DNA of 64,000 nucleotides, from positions 124,001-188,000 of the forward strand of contig NZ_WVIE01000004.1 of the NCBI RefSeq assembly GCF_010091945.1, given 5' to 3'. The DNA comes from Myxacorys almedinensis A. Its GTDB lineage: Bacteria > Cyanobacteriota > Cyanobacteriia > Leptolyngbyales > Leptolyngbyaceae. Shown here in pieces: positions 1-9,296 of this stretch. Both the position numbers and the translations under genes were made by a program. Positions within the stretch are counted from its first letter, which is position 1. Every line of letters begins with the position of its first letter. Under the pieces are notes generated by a model. The model had not been told where the DNA came from, did not search any database, and saw only the letters and a list, made by a program, of their open reading frames with translations.

Positions 1-770
1 ATCTGGTGCGCGGCGGGCCAGATCAGCGTCGTCAATGGCTCGATGCGCTGCTGATCCAACTTGAGCCGATTTACGCCTACGTTCTCCAGCAATATAACCA
101 AGTCCTGCGCCAGCGCAACGCTTTGCTAAAGGCAATCCAAAAGTCGGCGGCTCACCCGCCCCATTCCTCCTCTTCTGAACTGGCGCTTTGGGATGCTCAA
201 CTAGCGATCGCAGGCTCTAGGGTGATTCGCCGTCGTGCCAGAGTTCTCGATCGCTTGGTGCCGTTTGCCCGATCGTGGCATCAAACGATCAGCGGCAGCA
301 CAGAAGTGTTGGAAATTCGGTATGCCTCGAATGTGACGGCAGACGAAGATACGCCGGAAGCGCTGCAACAGGCATTTTTAGAGAAAATTCAGCAGCGATC
401 GCTTCCAGAGCACTATCAAGGCACAACGCTGGTTGGCCCCCATCGCGACGAAGTGGACTTTACCATCAATCAGACGCCCGCTAGGCAATATGGCTCTCAA
501 GGGCAACAGCGCACCTTGGTGTTAGCCCTCAAGCTGGCAGAACTGAAGCTGATTGAGGATGTCATCGGTGAGCCGCCGCTTTTGCTGCTAGATGATGTGC
601 TTGCCGAACTCGACCTCAACCGCCAAAATCAGCTTCTAGACGCGATCCAAGATCGGTTTCAGACGCTGATTACCTCGACCCATCTTGGCTCTTTCGATGC
701 TCAGTGGATCAACTCGGCTCAGATCCTAGAGGTTAAAGCTGGAACGCTACTGGAGCAAGAGTCGTTTTAG
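1..770 (+). CDS. recF: DNA replication and repair protein RecF (3' part)
   Basis: RecF is an SMC-like ATPase that binds gapped DNA and helps load RecA through RecFOR. Only the C-terminal two thirds (about 255 residues) lies here; the start and the Walker A site are upstream of the window. Visible family marks are GPHRDE in the middle, the signature-like [16 protein letters not shown] stretch, and the Walker B/D-loop [12 protein letters not shown], followed by the STHL segment near the end. The reading frame is open from base 3 to the stop at 768-770, and the first in-window GTG at base 6 is internal to the gene. A tandem-repeat array begins about 27 nt after the stop. Identification is by motifs and is firm. 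Confidence 0.95.
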   Translation, partial: LVRGGPDQRRQWLDALLIQLEPIYAYVLQQYNQVLRQRNALLKAIQKSAAHPPHSSSSELALWDAQLAIAGSRVIRRRARVLDRLVPFARSWHQTISGSTEVLEIRYASNVTADEDTPEALQQAFLEKIQQRSLPEHYQGTTLVGPHRDEVDFTINQTPARQYGSQGQQRTLVLALKLAELKLIEDVIGEPPLLLLDDVLAELDLNRQNQLLDAIQDRFQTLITSTHLGSFDAQWINSAQILEVKAGTLLEQESF

Positions 771-796
771 CGATCCTCTGGCTTTTGAAAGGAAGG

Positions 797-1012
797 TTCC
801 CTGATCAAACAGAAACATTCCCTAATCAGACACAAACATTCCTTGCTCAAATAGAAGCATTGCCTGATCAGATAGAAGCATTGCCTGATCAGATAGAAAC
901 ATTGCCTGATCAGATAGAAACATTGCCTGATCAGATAGAAACATTGCCTGATCAGACACAAACATTGCCTGATCAGATAGAAACATTGCCTGATCAGACA
1001 CAAACATTGCCT
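797..1012. repeat. Minisatellite: ten 21-bp units
   Basis: Ten consecutive 21-nt units plus 6 nt of an eleventh. Unit boundaries are 797, 818, 839, 860, 881, 902, 923, 944, 965, 986 and 1007. The core of most units is TTGCCTGATCAGA, then either TAGAAACA or CACAAACA; the first three units are the most diverged. Most units contain the palindrome TGATCA. Because the unit is a multiple of three, both strands stay open (LPDQIET-like heptads on plus, MFLSDQA-like on minus). No ribosome binding site or flanking gene makes coding likely. The array sits between the recF stop and the 3' end of the Hsp70-like gene. Confidence 0.9.
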
Positions 1013-1022
1013 GGCTCCAAGT

Positions 1023-1047
1023 CCCCCAAATTGGGGAATTTAGGGGG
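1023..1047. other. GC-rich hairpin of a common cyanobacterial intergenic type
   Basis: CCCCC (1023-1027) and AATT pair with AATT and GGGGG (1043-1047) around a GGGG loop. It lies between the convergent recF and Hsp70-like genes, so it may act as a transcription end signal, though neither side has a convincing T tract. Similar C-rich/G-rich snippets are widely scattered in cyanobacterial genomes (general knowledge). Confidence 0.45.
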
Positions 1048-1051
1048 TTAA

Positions 1052-1087
1052 AGCCCCGAACAACGAAGCAGATAGTTTACATCGAAC
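1052..1087 (-). repeat. 36-bp dispersed repeat, copy 1
   Basis: This segment matches 23565-23600 at 32 of 36 positions (my alignment by eye). It starts with AGCCCCG and ends with TACATCGAAC. It lies 5 nt beyond the stop codon of the minus-strand Hsp70-like gene. The second copy lies at the stop codon of another minus-strand gene, in the same orientation. Strand is given as that of the adjoining genes. Confidence 0.8.
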
Positions 1088-1092
1088 TCTCG

Positions 1093-2697
1093 TCAACTCA
1101 ACTGCACAACCGGCTGATCTTCGACCAACGTTCTGGCGGTGAGCAGATCTTCTACCGTGATTCGTAGAAAACGTTGTTCGTCAACTTGAAACTGAACTTT
1201 GATGCGATCGTTCCCTGGCACTCCCGGCGGATCAAGCTCAGCGATCGCGCGTGCCCCGTCTCGATCGTTTAATGGCTGCACCAAGGTTTGACCACTCGAT
1301 AAATTGCGCGTGATTAAGCGATCGCCATCAAAATAGACCTCTGTTTGCAGGGTTTCTGTCCCCAACTCTCCCACGATCAATTCAATGCTGGGCTGGTTAT
1401 CGACCGATGCACCCAACACCAACTCCACCGAATTGCTCATCGGGTAAGGCTGCCCCGCTTTGATCAGAGGATGCCAACTATGCCCTTTTTGCCGCCGATC
1501 CCAATAGCGAACGCCGTACCCGTGGTAGAGAAAGTCTTTGAGTTGTATCCCTTGGCTCAGGTGCAGCGCCCCTTGAGCGATCGCTTCAAACGGCTTCTCG
1601 CACCGCACTTTCGAGGCATCAAAATATTGCTTGACCCACGTTTGTACAGCCGGAATCTGCACCGTGCCACCGACCAGCAGCACAGCATCAATATCACTCA
1701 CAGTCAATCCTTGCCGTCTTGCCTGCTGAAGCACTTGCTCCATCGCGGTGGTAAGGCGATCGAAAAATTGGTGATCTTGAAGAATGTTCACGAAGCGATC
1801 GCGGCTGATCGACAAATCGTAGCTCTCAAACGTTTCATCATTGAAATAGACTTCCTGGGCCTGGGGCTGCACCGAAAGCTGAATTTTGAGCCGCTCAGCT
1901 AACCGGGTCGTGAGTGGGGTCACCGCTAAGCCCTGGGTTTCAGCAAAGTAATCAACCAACCAATTATCTAGATCTGAGCCGCCCAAATTTTGTCCTGCTT
2001 TTGCTAGCACTCTCGCAATTTTTGGCTTCTGCCCCGACTGTTCGGCAAACGATTTCTGCCCCCACTTGAGAATAAATCCCAGGGGTTTTGCCGTGGTCGA
2101 GTCGCCGCCACCATCTAGCTGAACCAAGGATAAATCTAGCGTGCCGCCCCCAAAATCGATCACCAGCAGAATTTCCCGATCAGCCAAGCCATAGCCCAGC
2201 GCGGCGGCGGTTGGCTCATCGATCATGCGGACTTGGTTGATATTGAGCGATTGAGACACTCGCCCCAACCACAGCCGGTACGCCTCAAAACTATCGACCG
2301 GAACGGTAAACGTCAGCGAATCCGTCACGTCTGGATCGTTGACCTTGAGTTGATTGATGACTTCAGTGAGAAACCATTCTCCGACTTGCTCAAAGCGAAT
2401 GGTTTGCCCATCAAGTTCGGATAGAAACCCTTGAATGTTGGTGCCGATGCCACGCTTAAAGTTGCGGAAAAATCGAGCATCGGACGTAATGTCTAAGGCG
2501 CGATCGCGCACGGCTTGCCCAACGATCACTCTGGGGGTTATGGCATTTTCAACGTATGCCAGACTCGGAATCAACGGAGGATTTTGCCCCGTTCGCACCG
2601 ACGTATTAGGCAATGCCAACGTTTCTGGCTGTTGGGTCGCGCGATTCCAGCGGGTAATAACCGTATTGCTGGTGCCAAAATCAATAGCGTAGGACAT
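1093..2697 (-). CDS. Hsp70-family (DnaK-like) ATPase without canonical lid
   Basis: 534-residue actin-fold ATPase related to DnaK. The N-terminus SYAIDFGTSNT is the phosphate-1 loop, DEPTAAALGYG is the conserved Hsp70 helix signature, VIDFGGGTLDLSLV is phosphate-2, and VLLVGGTVQIPAVQ is the adenosine motif. The last 130 residues resemble a short beta-rich substrate-binding region, and the helical lid and acidic tail of DnaK are missing. I chose the ATG at 2697 because homology starts there; the TTG four codons upstream is less likely. Family knowledge supports an ATP-dependent chaperone-like or scaffold role; substrate is unknown. The gene stands alone, with no grpE or dnaJ nearby. Confidence 0.82.
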   Translation of the reverse strand: MSYAIDFGTSNTVITRWNRATQQPETLALPNTSVRTGQNPPLIPSLAYVENAITPRVIVGQAVRDRALDITSDARFFRNFKRGIGTNIQGFLSELDGQTIRFEQVGEWFLTEVINQLKVNDPDVTDSLTFTVPVDSFEAYRLWLGRVSQSLNINQVRMIDEPTAAALGYGLADREILLVIDFGGGTLDLSLVQLDGGGDSTTAKPLGFILKWGQKSFAEQSGQKPKIARVLAKAGQNLGGSDLDNWLVDYFAETQGLAVTPLTTRLAERLKIQLSVQPQAQEVYFNDETFESYDLSISRDRFVNILQDHQFFDRLTTAMEQVLQQARRQGLTVSDIDAVLLVGGTVQIPAVQTWVKQYFDASKVRCEKPFEAIAQGALHLSQGIQLKDFLYHGYGVRYWDRRQKGHSWHPLIKAGQPYPMSNSVELVLGASVDNQPSIELIVGELGTETLQTEVYFDGDRLITRNLSSGQTLVQPLNDRDGARAIAELDPPGVPGNDRIKVQFQVDEQRFLRITVEDLLTARTLVEDQPVVQLS

Positions 2698-2900
2698 TCG
2701 GGTGATCAACCAACGGTGAACAGAATCAGTAACTCTCGCTTGCCGTCTCAGGCAACAGCTAATAGTACTGATACCAGTTCACGAAACCATAACCCATACA
2801 CCCATAGCAAGAGTTCCGTCAGATGGGCAAGATGGGTGGGGCGATCGTTCGCAGCCTCACCCAGCAACTTGAAGGTAGGTGGGCAGCCGCGCCCTCCAGA

Positions 2901-3533
2901 TCAATTCATAAATCGGAACTTGCCGATCGTATTTTGGAAGTCCCAGCGCACCGCATCACCGGGCAGGTCGTACACAGCGCTTAAGACGATGATGCGTTTA
3001 CCATCGCGGCTGGGGAAAACCACGCTATCGCCGCACTCGGTTGCGCACCAAGAATAAGCGATCGCATCTTGCCCAGCAAATTTGCGGCTTTGGTAGTTGC
3101 TTTGCCGCCCGGTCTCAAAAAATGACTTTTCGCCGTTTTGCTGTGCCCACGCCAAAGCAGACAAATTGGTTGGGTTGTCAAAGGCGGCGGCAACAATGCT
3201 GCCTGCTTGCCCCCCAGATTCAGCTTTTGTGGTGGGTTGGGTTGCCTCGGCTTCAGGAGCGCTTGCCGGCTGCACAAACCGAAGATATCCCTCACCGACA
3301 TTGCTCGTATCGACCGTATACCCTTTCGGGTAAGCAATTCTAAAGCCCAGTTCGGGGGTTTGGTAGATCTGATAGGCGTTTGACTCAGATTCGGCACTAG
3401 ATTGGGCAACGAGAGCAGGTTTGGCTGTTGCTTGGTGGGGTAGCGCAGCAAAAACGAGGGTTGGAACGAGTGCAGAAATAACTCCTGCTAATAGGTAAGG
3501 CGAGGACGTACGCCAGGAACTCATAGGTTTCAT
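2901..3533 (-). CDS. Exported protein of unknown function
   Basis: 210 residues. The first 37 form a Sec signal peptide: positive start, hydrophobic LLAGVISALVPTLVFAA core, and a likely cut after the Ala-rich segment ending ATAKPA. The mature part begins with an acidic low-complexity linker, then YQIYQTPELGFRIAYPKGY, a pattern seen in small secreted cyanobacterial proteins with a PsbP-like or DUF1795-like look. Two cysteines (CATEC) could form a disulfide. I do not recognise a function. A second Met three codons in is an equally possible start. It probably acts in the periplasm or at the outer membrane. Confidence 0.7.
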   Translation of the reverse strand: MKPMSSWRTSSPYLLAGVISALVPTLVFAALPHQATAKPALVAQSSAESESNAYQIYQTPELGFRIAYPKGYTVDTSNVGEGYLRFVQPASAPEAEATQPTTKAESGGQAGSIVAAAFDNPTNLSALAWAQQNGEKSFFETGRQSNYQSRKFAGQDAIAYSWCATECGDSVVFPSRDGKRIIVLSAVYDLPGDAVRWDFQNTIGKFRFMN

Positions 3534-3886
3534 AGGACAGTCTGATGCTGGTTAAATACAGTGAAAAGAAAGTAGAAACATTAACGGTAGATTCTTCTTA
3601 AATAGTAAAACAGTCTTTGAAATTATGGGGTTTTAATCAACAGAATTTCAGTCATCTTTCACACTGAAAGTGGGTTGTGAAGTTGAGCAATAGCAGATAG
3701 TTGAATTTAAGTTTATGGTTGTTCTAAAAAACACTCCTGAGAGGGAGGTACGTAGTGCCGTAGGCAGTCTAAACTCTAGTAAACGTAGACGACATGAGAC
3801 CAAAGGGCTATATAGTTAGTTAGATAAATCGGTTTAATTGTTAGCGCTGACGTGTAAGTATCGATATTAACAAGCACTAAAGAAAA
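3534..3886. other. 353-nt divergent intergenic region
   Basis: AT-rich gap between the exported protein (minus) and the HEAT-repeat protein (plus). It must hold both promoters. A plausible plus-strand promoter is listed separately. No ORF, RNA gene or repeat was seen. Confidence 0.6.
3786..3814 (+). promoter_or_regulatory. Sigma70-type promoter candidate for the HEAT-repeat gene
   Basis: TAGACG (3786-3791), 17-nt spacer, TATATA (3809-3814). The predicted start near 3821 would give a leader of about 66 nt before the ATG at 3887. The -35 matches consensus at 4 of 6 bases. Inference from sequence only. Confidence 0.4.
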
Positions 3887-4519
3887 ATGAATATCTTATT
3901 AATTTTTTTAAGCTTTGTTGCCTTTCTAGCGGCGATCGAGGCAGCATTAAGAACACGAGATCAATTTGTTTCTAAGTACGCACACTTTGATTCTGCAACT
4001 ATTTCTCCTCGTCAAGCAAAAACTGTAGAACGTGCCATATTAGAGCCGGAGATAGAGCCATACTCTGTAAATGAGCCTGTTAACAACGTATCAAATATTA
4101 CGTCAGAAATTGTAAGTTCTGACCCTAGTTTTCTATTAGCAACGTCCTTGACTATTTCAGAATCCCTTGACGAGTCCCTTCATCCGGAAAAATTAACCAT
4201 TCCTGACCTTTACCCTGATTACCCTGTGGAGGCTGAGTCGCCTACCCATGCCCACCATGCGCCTGATGTACTGCAAGAGATTGCTCAGTTAGAACAAGTC
4301 GAACCGAATGAGCGAATTGCCCATTTGGCGCAGCATCTTCAGCATCCAGATAGTGCATTGCGAGGTGCGATCGCAGCGACGCTAGGCGAGCTTTTCCCCA
4401 AAACCCACGGCAGCGATCGCCAAGAACTAATCCGCATTCTCACTCAGTTAAGTCAGGATGCGAATGTCCAGGTTCGGGTGCAAGCGGCGGCGGCATTGGG
4501 CAAAGCCAATGTCATCTAG
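3887..4519 (+). CDS. Membrane-anchored HEAT-repeat protein
   Basis: 210 residues. An N-terminal hydrophobic segment (about residues 2-22, ILLIFLSFVAFLAAIEAAL) looks like a membrane anchor. A long acidic, Ser/Pro-rich linker follows. The last 80 residues hold two helical repeats of the HEAT/PBS-lyase type (RIAHLAQHLQHPDSALRGAIAATLGEL and a second ending VRVQAAAALGKA). In cyanobacteria such repeats serve in protein-protein contacts or phycobilin lyases; this protein is too short and lacks the lyase body, so a scaffold or adaptor role is more likely (inference). A promoter candidate lies 70 nt upstream, and a strong hairpin follows the stop. Confidence 0.7.
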   Translation: MNILLIFLSFVAFLAAIEAALRTRDQFVSKYAHFDSATISPRQAKTVERAILEPEIEPYSVNEPVNNVSNITSEIVSSDPSFLLATSLTISESLDESLHPEKLTIPDLYPDYPVEAESPTHAHHAPDVLQEIAQLEQVEPNERIAHLAQHLQHPDSALRGAIAATLGELFPKTHGSDRQELIRILTQLSQDANVQVRVQAAAALGKANVI

Positions 4520-4589
4520 AAAATGTCATCTAGAACTTGTGGTCTGTCAAGATTGAAATGATGGACTGGGCGATGAGTGAATGAGTAGA

Positions 4590-4644
4590 TGAGTGGATGG
4601 GTAACATCTCCCTCTATCCTCTCACTCCTCCACCCATCCACTCA
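4590..4644. terminator. Bidirectional hairpin between convergent genes
   Basis: A perfect 13-bp stem: 4590-4602 (TGAGTGGATGGGT) pairs with 4632-4644, with a 29-nt pyrimidine-rich loop. It lies between the convergent HEAT-repeat gene and gyrA. The left arm is preceded by related GAGTGAATGAGTAGA sequence. There is no strong T tract, so termination is inferred from position and symmetry. Confidence 0.6.
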
Positions 4645-4664
4645 ACGTTAACAATCTACTAGAG

Positions 4665-7265
4665 TCATTCCTCTGCTTCTTCAACCCCGCAATCGGCGAG
4701 ACCAACCTCTTCAGCCGAGGGAGGAACTAGCGCCACCGCCGCGATCGCATCGTCTTCATCCAACCGTTGCACCTTGACCCCGGTTGCGCCGCGAGACTGA
4801 GACGAAATTGCCTTGACCGATTGGCGAATGATGATGCCGCGACTCGTAATAATCATTAGCTCGTCGTCCTCATTGACAATATGCAAGGCTGCCAATGTAT
4901 CGCCTTTCTTGCGAAACTTAGTTGCCAAAATGCCCATTCCTGCCCGGTTCTGCAAGCGGAACTGCGTCACGGGCACCCGCTTCCCTAAACCGCCAGTGGT
5001 GATCACCAACGCCCACGGCCCAGATTGAAGCGGAAGTTCAGCATTATCTTCCACCAAAATGTCATCATCCCCTGTCAGCCCTGCCGCCTCTGCCTGAACC
5101 ACATTTTCAACCACTTGACTCGGCAAAATCGCCATGCCAACTAAGCTATCGCCTTTGCGGAGATTCATCGATCGCACCCCCCGTGTCGCCCGACCTAGCG
5201 GACGCAACTGCTCATGATTGACGCGGAAGTGAATTGATCGTCCTTGAGCCGAGCCGATGATGATACTGTCATCCACCCGCGCTAAGCGAACCCATCGCAA
5301 CTGGTCGCCCTCTCCCAGAGAAATTGCGATTAACCCGTTGGAGCGGATGTTTCCAAATGCCGAAAGCGCCGTTTTTTTGATAAAGCCTTTCTGCGTCAGC
5401 ATTACCAAATATTCATCGTCGGTAAACTCTGTCACCGGAATCACCGACGTGAGTTTTTCAGCGTGGGGAATCGGCAGCAGTTGCACGATCGGCGTTCCTC
5501 GCGAGGTGCGCGATCCGATGGGAATTTGGTAGGCTTTGAGCGCGTAAACAACACCGCGATCGCTAAAAAAGAGAATGCTATTGTGATCGCAACAGGTGAT
5601 GAAATGTTCAACAACGTCATCTTCCTTCATTCGCGCTCCCGCTTTGCCGCGAGTTGCCCGGCTCTGCGCCTCAAACGAGTCAACCGGCATCCGCTTGATG
5701 TAGCCCTGCTCGGTGATCAAAATCAGCGACTTTTCGTTGGCAATCAAATCAATATCGCCGAGTTCGTCTTCCGATTGCTCGATCACGGTGCGGCGGGGTG
5801 TCGCATGAGTCTCACGAATCTGTGTGATTTCAGTGGTGACAATTTCTAAAATCCGCTCTCGCCGAGCCAAGATATCCAGCAAATCGATAATCTGCTCTCG
5901 GAGGGCATCGTGTTCTTGCTGGATCTTATCGGCTTCTAAGGCCGTCAGGCGGCGCAACTGCATTTGCAGAATGGCGTCTGCCTGCTGCTCTGAGAGTTCG
6001 TACGTAGAAATTAGTTCTTGTTTTGCCGTTGTCGTATCTGCTGCATGACGAATCAAGTGGATGATCGCATCAAGATTTGACAATGCAATCAACAAACCTT
6101 GTAATAAGTGATCGCGCTCTTCTGCTTTGCGGAGTTGATAGCGAGTCCGTCTGGTGATCGCTTCGATCCGAAAGTCAAGGAAGACGCTGAGAAACTGCTT
6201 GAGCGTCAAAAGCTGCGGCTCGCCATTGACAAGCGCCAGCATATTTGCCCCAAAGTTGGCTTGCAGAGGCGTCTGCTTATAGAGGTTGTTGAGCACAACT
6301 CGGGCGTAAGCGTCGCGCCGCAGTTCGATCACGATTCGCATTCCGTCGCGATCGCTCTCATCTCGCACATCCGAAATGCCGTCGATCTTGCGATCGTTCA
6401 CCAATTCGGCAATCCGCTCAATCAACGCCGCTTTATTGGTTTGGTAGGGCAATTCAGTGACGATGATCGCATCGCGATCGGGGCGTCCCCGGTGTTCGAT
6501 GGTCTCGATCGAACAGACACCTCGCATCGTAATCGAGCCGCGTCCTGTGGTGTAGGCATCGCGAATGCCACTGCGTCCAAGAATCTGTCCTCCCGTCGGA
6601 AGATCCGGACCCGGAATGTAGTGCATCAACTCTAAATCCGTGATATCTGGATTTTGAATCAATGCCGATAAACCATCGATCAACTCCCCCAAATTGTGGG
6701 GGGGAATATTGGTTGCCATGCCGACAGCGATTCCCGATGAGCCGTTGAGCAGCAGTTGCGGGATGCGGGCAGGCAAGACAAGCGGTTCTTGCTGCGATCC
6801 GTCGAAGTTATCGCCAAAATCAACGGTTTCTGCCTCAATATCTTGCAGCAGGGCGTTGGTGGTGAGGGCAGTCAGGCGCGCCTCCGTATATCGCATCGCC
6901 GCCGGTGGGTCATTGTCCACCGAGCCAAAGTTGCCGTGCCCGTTGATCAGCCGCTCCCGCATCGAGAAATCTTGCGCCATCCGCACCAGCGCATCGTAAA
7001 TCGACGTGTCCCCGTGGGGATGGTATTTACCCAGCACATCCCCCACAACCCGAGCCGACTTTCTAAACGGGCGATCGTGGGTCAACCCCAGTTCGTGCAT
7101 GGCGTAGAGAATGCGACGATGCACAGGTTTCAGCCCGTCTCGTGCGTCTGGGAGCGCCCGCCCCACAATCACGCTCATGGCGTATTCCAAGTAAGACCGT
7201 TGCATTTCGTTGCGTAAGTCGGTTGGAATAATCCGATCTTGAGGCGGGTCTTGGGAGAAGGTCAT
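4665..7265 (-). CDS. gyrA: DNA gyrase subunit A
   Basis: 866-residue type IIA topoisomerase subunit that breaks and rejoins DNA while GyrB supplies ATP energy; it introduces negative supercoils. The catalytic tyrosine is Tyr126 in [10 protein letters not shown]. The quinolone region reads [13 protein letters not shown], with Thr87 at the place of E. coli Ser83 and Asp91 at the place of Asp87. The C-terminal domain has repeated beta-pinwheel blades; its GyrA-box is degenerate (SRATRGKAG), as I recall for cyanobacterial GyrA. The ATG at 7265 is preferred over an upstream in-frame TTG at 7304 because GGAG lies about 8 nt before it. ParC is the alternative, but the CTD sequence fits gyrase. Confidence 0.95.
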   Translation of the reverse strand: MTFSQDPPQDRIIPTDLRNEMQRSYLEYAMSVIVGRALPDARDGLKPVHRRILYAMHELGLTHDRPFRKSARVVGDVLGKYHPHGDTSIYDALVRMAQDFSMRERLINGHGNFGSVDNDPPAAMRYTEARLTALTTNALLQDIEAETVDFGDNFDGSQQEPLVLPARIPQLLLNGSSGIAVGMATNIPPHNLGELIDGLSALIQNPDITDLELMHYIPGPDLPTGGQILGRSGIRDAYTTGRGSITMRGVCSIETIEHRGRPDRDAIIVTELPYQTNKAALIERIAELVNDRKIDGISDVRDESDRDGMRIVIELRRDAYARVVLNNLYKQTPLQANFGANMLALVNGEPQLLTLKQFLSVFLDFRIEAITRRTRYQLRKAEERDHLLQGLLIALSNLDAIIHLIRHAADTTTAKQELISTYELSEQQADAILQMQLRRLTALEADKIQQEHDALREQIIDLLDILARRERILEIVTTEITQIRETHATPRRTVIEQSEDELGDIDLIANEKSLILITEQGYIKRMPVDSFEAQSRATRGKAGARMKEDDVVEHFITCCDHNSILFFSDRGVVYALKAYQIPIGSRTSRGTPIVQLLPIPHAEKLTSVIPVTEFTDDEYLVMLTQKGFIKKTALSAFGNIRSNGLIAISLGEGDQLRWVRLARVDDSIIIGSAQGRSIHFRVNHEQLRPLGRATRGVRSMNLRKGDSLVGMAILPSQVVENVVQAEAAGLTGDDDILVEDNAELPLQSGPWALVITTGGLGKRVPVTQFRLQNRAGMGILATKFRKKGDTLAALHIVNEDDELMIITSRGIIIRQSVKAISSQSRGATGVKVQRLDEDDAIAAVALVPPSAEEVGLADCGVEEAEE

Positions 7266-7317
7266 AGAATACTCCGAAAATGTCAGTGCTATCCTGTCAG
7301 CCAAATCAAGCCTAGAA

Positions 7318-7346
7318 AGTATACTCGCTAGGTTCGAGATTGTCTA
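7318..7346 (-). promoter_or_regulatory. gyrA promoter candidate
   Basis: On the minus strand, TAGACA (plus 7341-7346), a 17-nt spacer, and TATACT (plus 7318-7323). The predicted start near 7311 gives a leader of about 46 nt to the gyrA ATG. Both hexamers match the sigma70 consensus at 5 of 6 bases with ideal spacing. Confidence 0.7.
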
Positions 7347-7555
7347 AATTTTATCATATTTTGATAGGGTTTGAGGGGGCTGAATGCCCTGTGGAATGTG
7401 GGATTGGGGGAAATGGAGGAGGGGTATAGGGTGTGGCGCGCAGACCCCAAATTTTGATAGAGGCGTTGCAGAAATTCAATCCCATCCCAAAGGTTTAGAG
7501 TGCCGAATAGAGGAGCACCCCACCTAAGCCACAGCCACCCTTTGTCGAGTGCCAG

Positions 7556-8884
7556 TCACACTGTAAATTCTGCAAACTCGCTATCTGCGTCTACTTGTGG
7601 CAGGTTGGACGTAGGGTTTGCGGTTTGAACGCTTTGGTTCTTTAGCAACTCACTCAAGGTGAGGCTGGGGTTGTGATGGAGAACATTGAGCACGCCCACA
7701 AAATCTCGAACAATTTCACCTGGGGTAAGTAGGGTTTCAGCGCCGGCGCGATCGCGCAGTGCTGCCACAAACATGTGTAATTCTTGCTGGGTCAACGTTT
7801 TGTCAGACTCGTAGTGATCGTTGTGGAGATCAGAAAGGCGGTGCAGCAGTTTCACCACATGCTCATCCTGTAAGGGTTCTAATCGAATCACAGGCGCATC
7901 AACATCTCTGACCCCCGCTTGCGCTGTAAATCGACTTTGGGTGGTGCGGCGCTGCCAAGCCGGGTCGCTGTAGAGACCCCGGCGCGGATCTTCTAAAAAC
8001 TGCGGTGTGCCGCCGATCAAGGTTCCGAGATACTTGACCTTGCCCTGCATCGCATCGTTAAACATGGCAAGCAGTTTATCGTAATTATTTTGACGAGAAA
8101 CCGTTGTAGAAATCTTAAACAGATGAATCACTTCATCCAAAATGATGATCAAGCCTTTGTAGTCAATATCTGCCACAAATCGCGCAAATAATTTGATGTA
8201 GTCGTACCAGGTGTCATCATCAATAATGACCCGCACGCCTAACGCCGCTTTTGCTTCGGTCTTGGTAGAAAACTCGCCCCGCAGCCACCGCAACGCCGCC
8301 TCTTTTTGCTCGTCGTTATTTGTGCGATAGCCCGACCAATAGGCAATAATCACTGTCGCAAAGTCAAAGCCATTCACGAGATCCGAAACATCTTGGGTCA
8401 CTTCGCGAATCCGCTCTTCTACGTGCTGATCAAACCCGTCATCGTTGGGGTGCTTGCCGGTGGCTTGGGCAACCTGGGTTTGGATCGCGGCGATCCAGCG
8501 CTCTAGAATCGTTGCCAATGCACCGCCATCGGGTCGGCTTTTGGTAGCAAGATTGTGCATCAACTCTCGGTACGTGGCGACGCCTGACCCGTTGTTTCCG
8601 GTGAGGCGGCGCTCTGGGGTGATGTCTGCATCAGCCACGACAAAGCCTCGTTCCATCGCTGCACTCCGAATCAGTTGTAGGGTAAAGCTTTTTCCGGCTC
8701 CGTAGCGCCCAACCACAAACCGAAAGGCGGCTCCCCCCGCCGCAATCTGCTCTAGATCCTGAAGAATGATGGCAAGCTCTGCCTCCCGACCCACTGCCAG
8801 ATGTTCTAAGCCCGATCGCGGCACAACCCCTGCACTGAGGGCATTGATCAAAGCCGTGGAAATGCGTTTGGGAAGTTTGGGCAT
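7556..8884 (-). CDS. BrxD/DUF2791-type P-loop ATPase
   Basis: 442-residue AAA-like ATPase. Walker A is VVGRYGAGKSF (residues 58-67); Walker B is the hydrophobic run ending IIILDEVIHLF. The N-terminal ALSAGVVPRSGLEHLAVGRE matches, as I recall, the DUF2791 family, which includes BREX BrxD and the ATPase found beside TerB-domain proteins and a large helicase. The real start is the ATG at 8884; a TTG six codons earlier is in frame. In this window no helicase, BrxC, PglX or PglZ is present, but a TerB-C coiled-coil protein lies 1.2 kb away. A role in DNA-associated stress response or phage defence is inferred from family context only. Confidence 0.78.
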   Translation of the reverse strand: MPKLPKRISTALINALSAGVVPRSGLEHLAVGREAELAIILQDLEQIAAGGAAFRFVVGRYGAGKSFTLQLIRSAAMERGFVVADADITPERRLTGNNGSGVATYRELMHNLATKSRPDGGALATILERWIAAIQTQVAQATGKHPNDDGFDQHVEERIREVTQDVSDLVNGFDFATVIIAYWSGYRTNNDEQKEAALRWLRGEFSTKTEAKAALGVRVIIDDDTWYDYIKLFARFVADIDYKGLIIILDEVIHLFKISTTVSRQNNYDKLLAMFNDAMQGKVKYLGTLIGGTPQFLEDPRRGLYSDPAWQRRTTQSRFTAQAGVRDVDAPVIRLEPLQDEHVVKLLHRLSDLHNDHYESDKTLTQQELHMFVAALRDRAGAETLLTPGEIVRDFVGVLNVLHHNPSLTLSELLKNQSVQTANPTSNLPQVDADSEFAEFTV

Positions 8885-9296
8885 AGCGGATGGGGGCGAC
8901 AAAACTGGGAACGACGGCGCGATCGCGAATAAACCGATAGGGTAGCATTGTTCGGTAAGGTTTGATCGCGGAGGCTTGGCTTGGGCAACGCTGGGTGAGG
9001 AGAAAAGCAGACGATGAGGGTGCCAGCATCGATTAGTTATATTTGCCTCTTTCAGTAAACTGGGAGGGCAAGCAGCGAAAATTCATACCGCCTCCGTAAA
9101 ACTGCTGATTGATCTTCGTAATTCCTCCGGACTTCTCATCAGAGTGTTCGTAATAATGGATGGAGTTTTTGAACATGGGTCACGATGCTGTGGGGGATGC
9201 CACTTCATGATTCAACAATGGGTAGCTGTTTTAGTAGCGCGAGGTTTCACGCCCCTGGCTCAGGCTGAGTTTGGCGCAGTCAATATTGGGCAGAGG
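8885..9296 (+). other. Divergent gap upstream of the PEP-CTERM gene
   Basis: About 400 nt between the divergent ATPase and PEP-CTERM genes. The frame of the latter stays open back to a GTG at 9144, but the extra 51 residues look unlike protein of this family. Two CCTCCG blocks 39 nt apart (near 9090 and 9125) are the only pattern I saw. No RNA gene was found. Confidence 0.4.

Noticed and set aside
785-1051. Open frames on both strands across the 21-bp array (LPDQIET-type and MFLSDQA-type peptides)
   Set aside because: Openness follows from a 21-bp unit being a multiple of three. There is no ribosome site and no non-repeat protein part.
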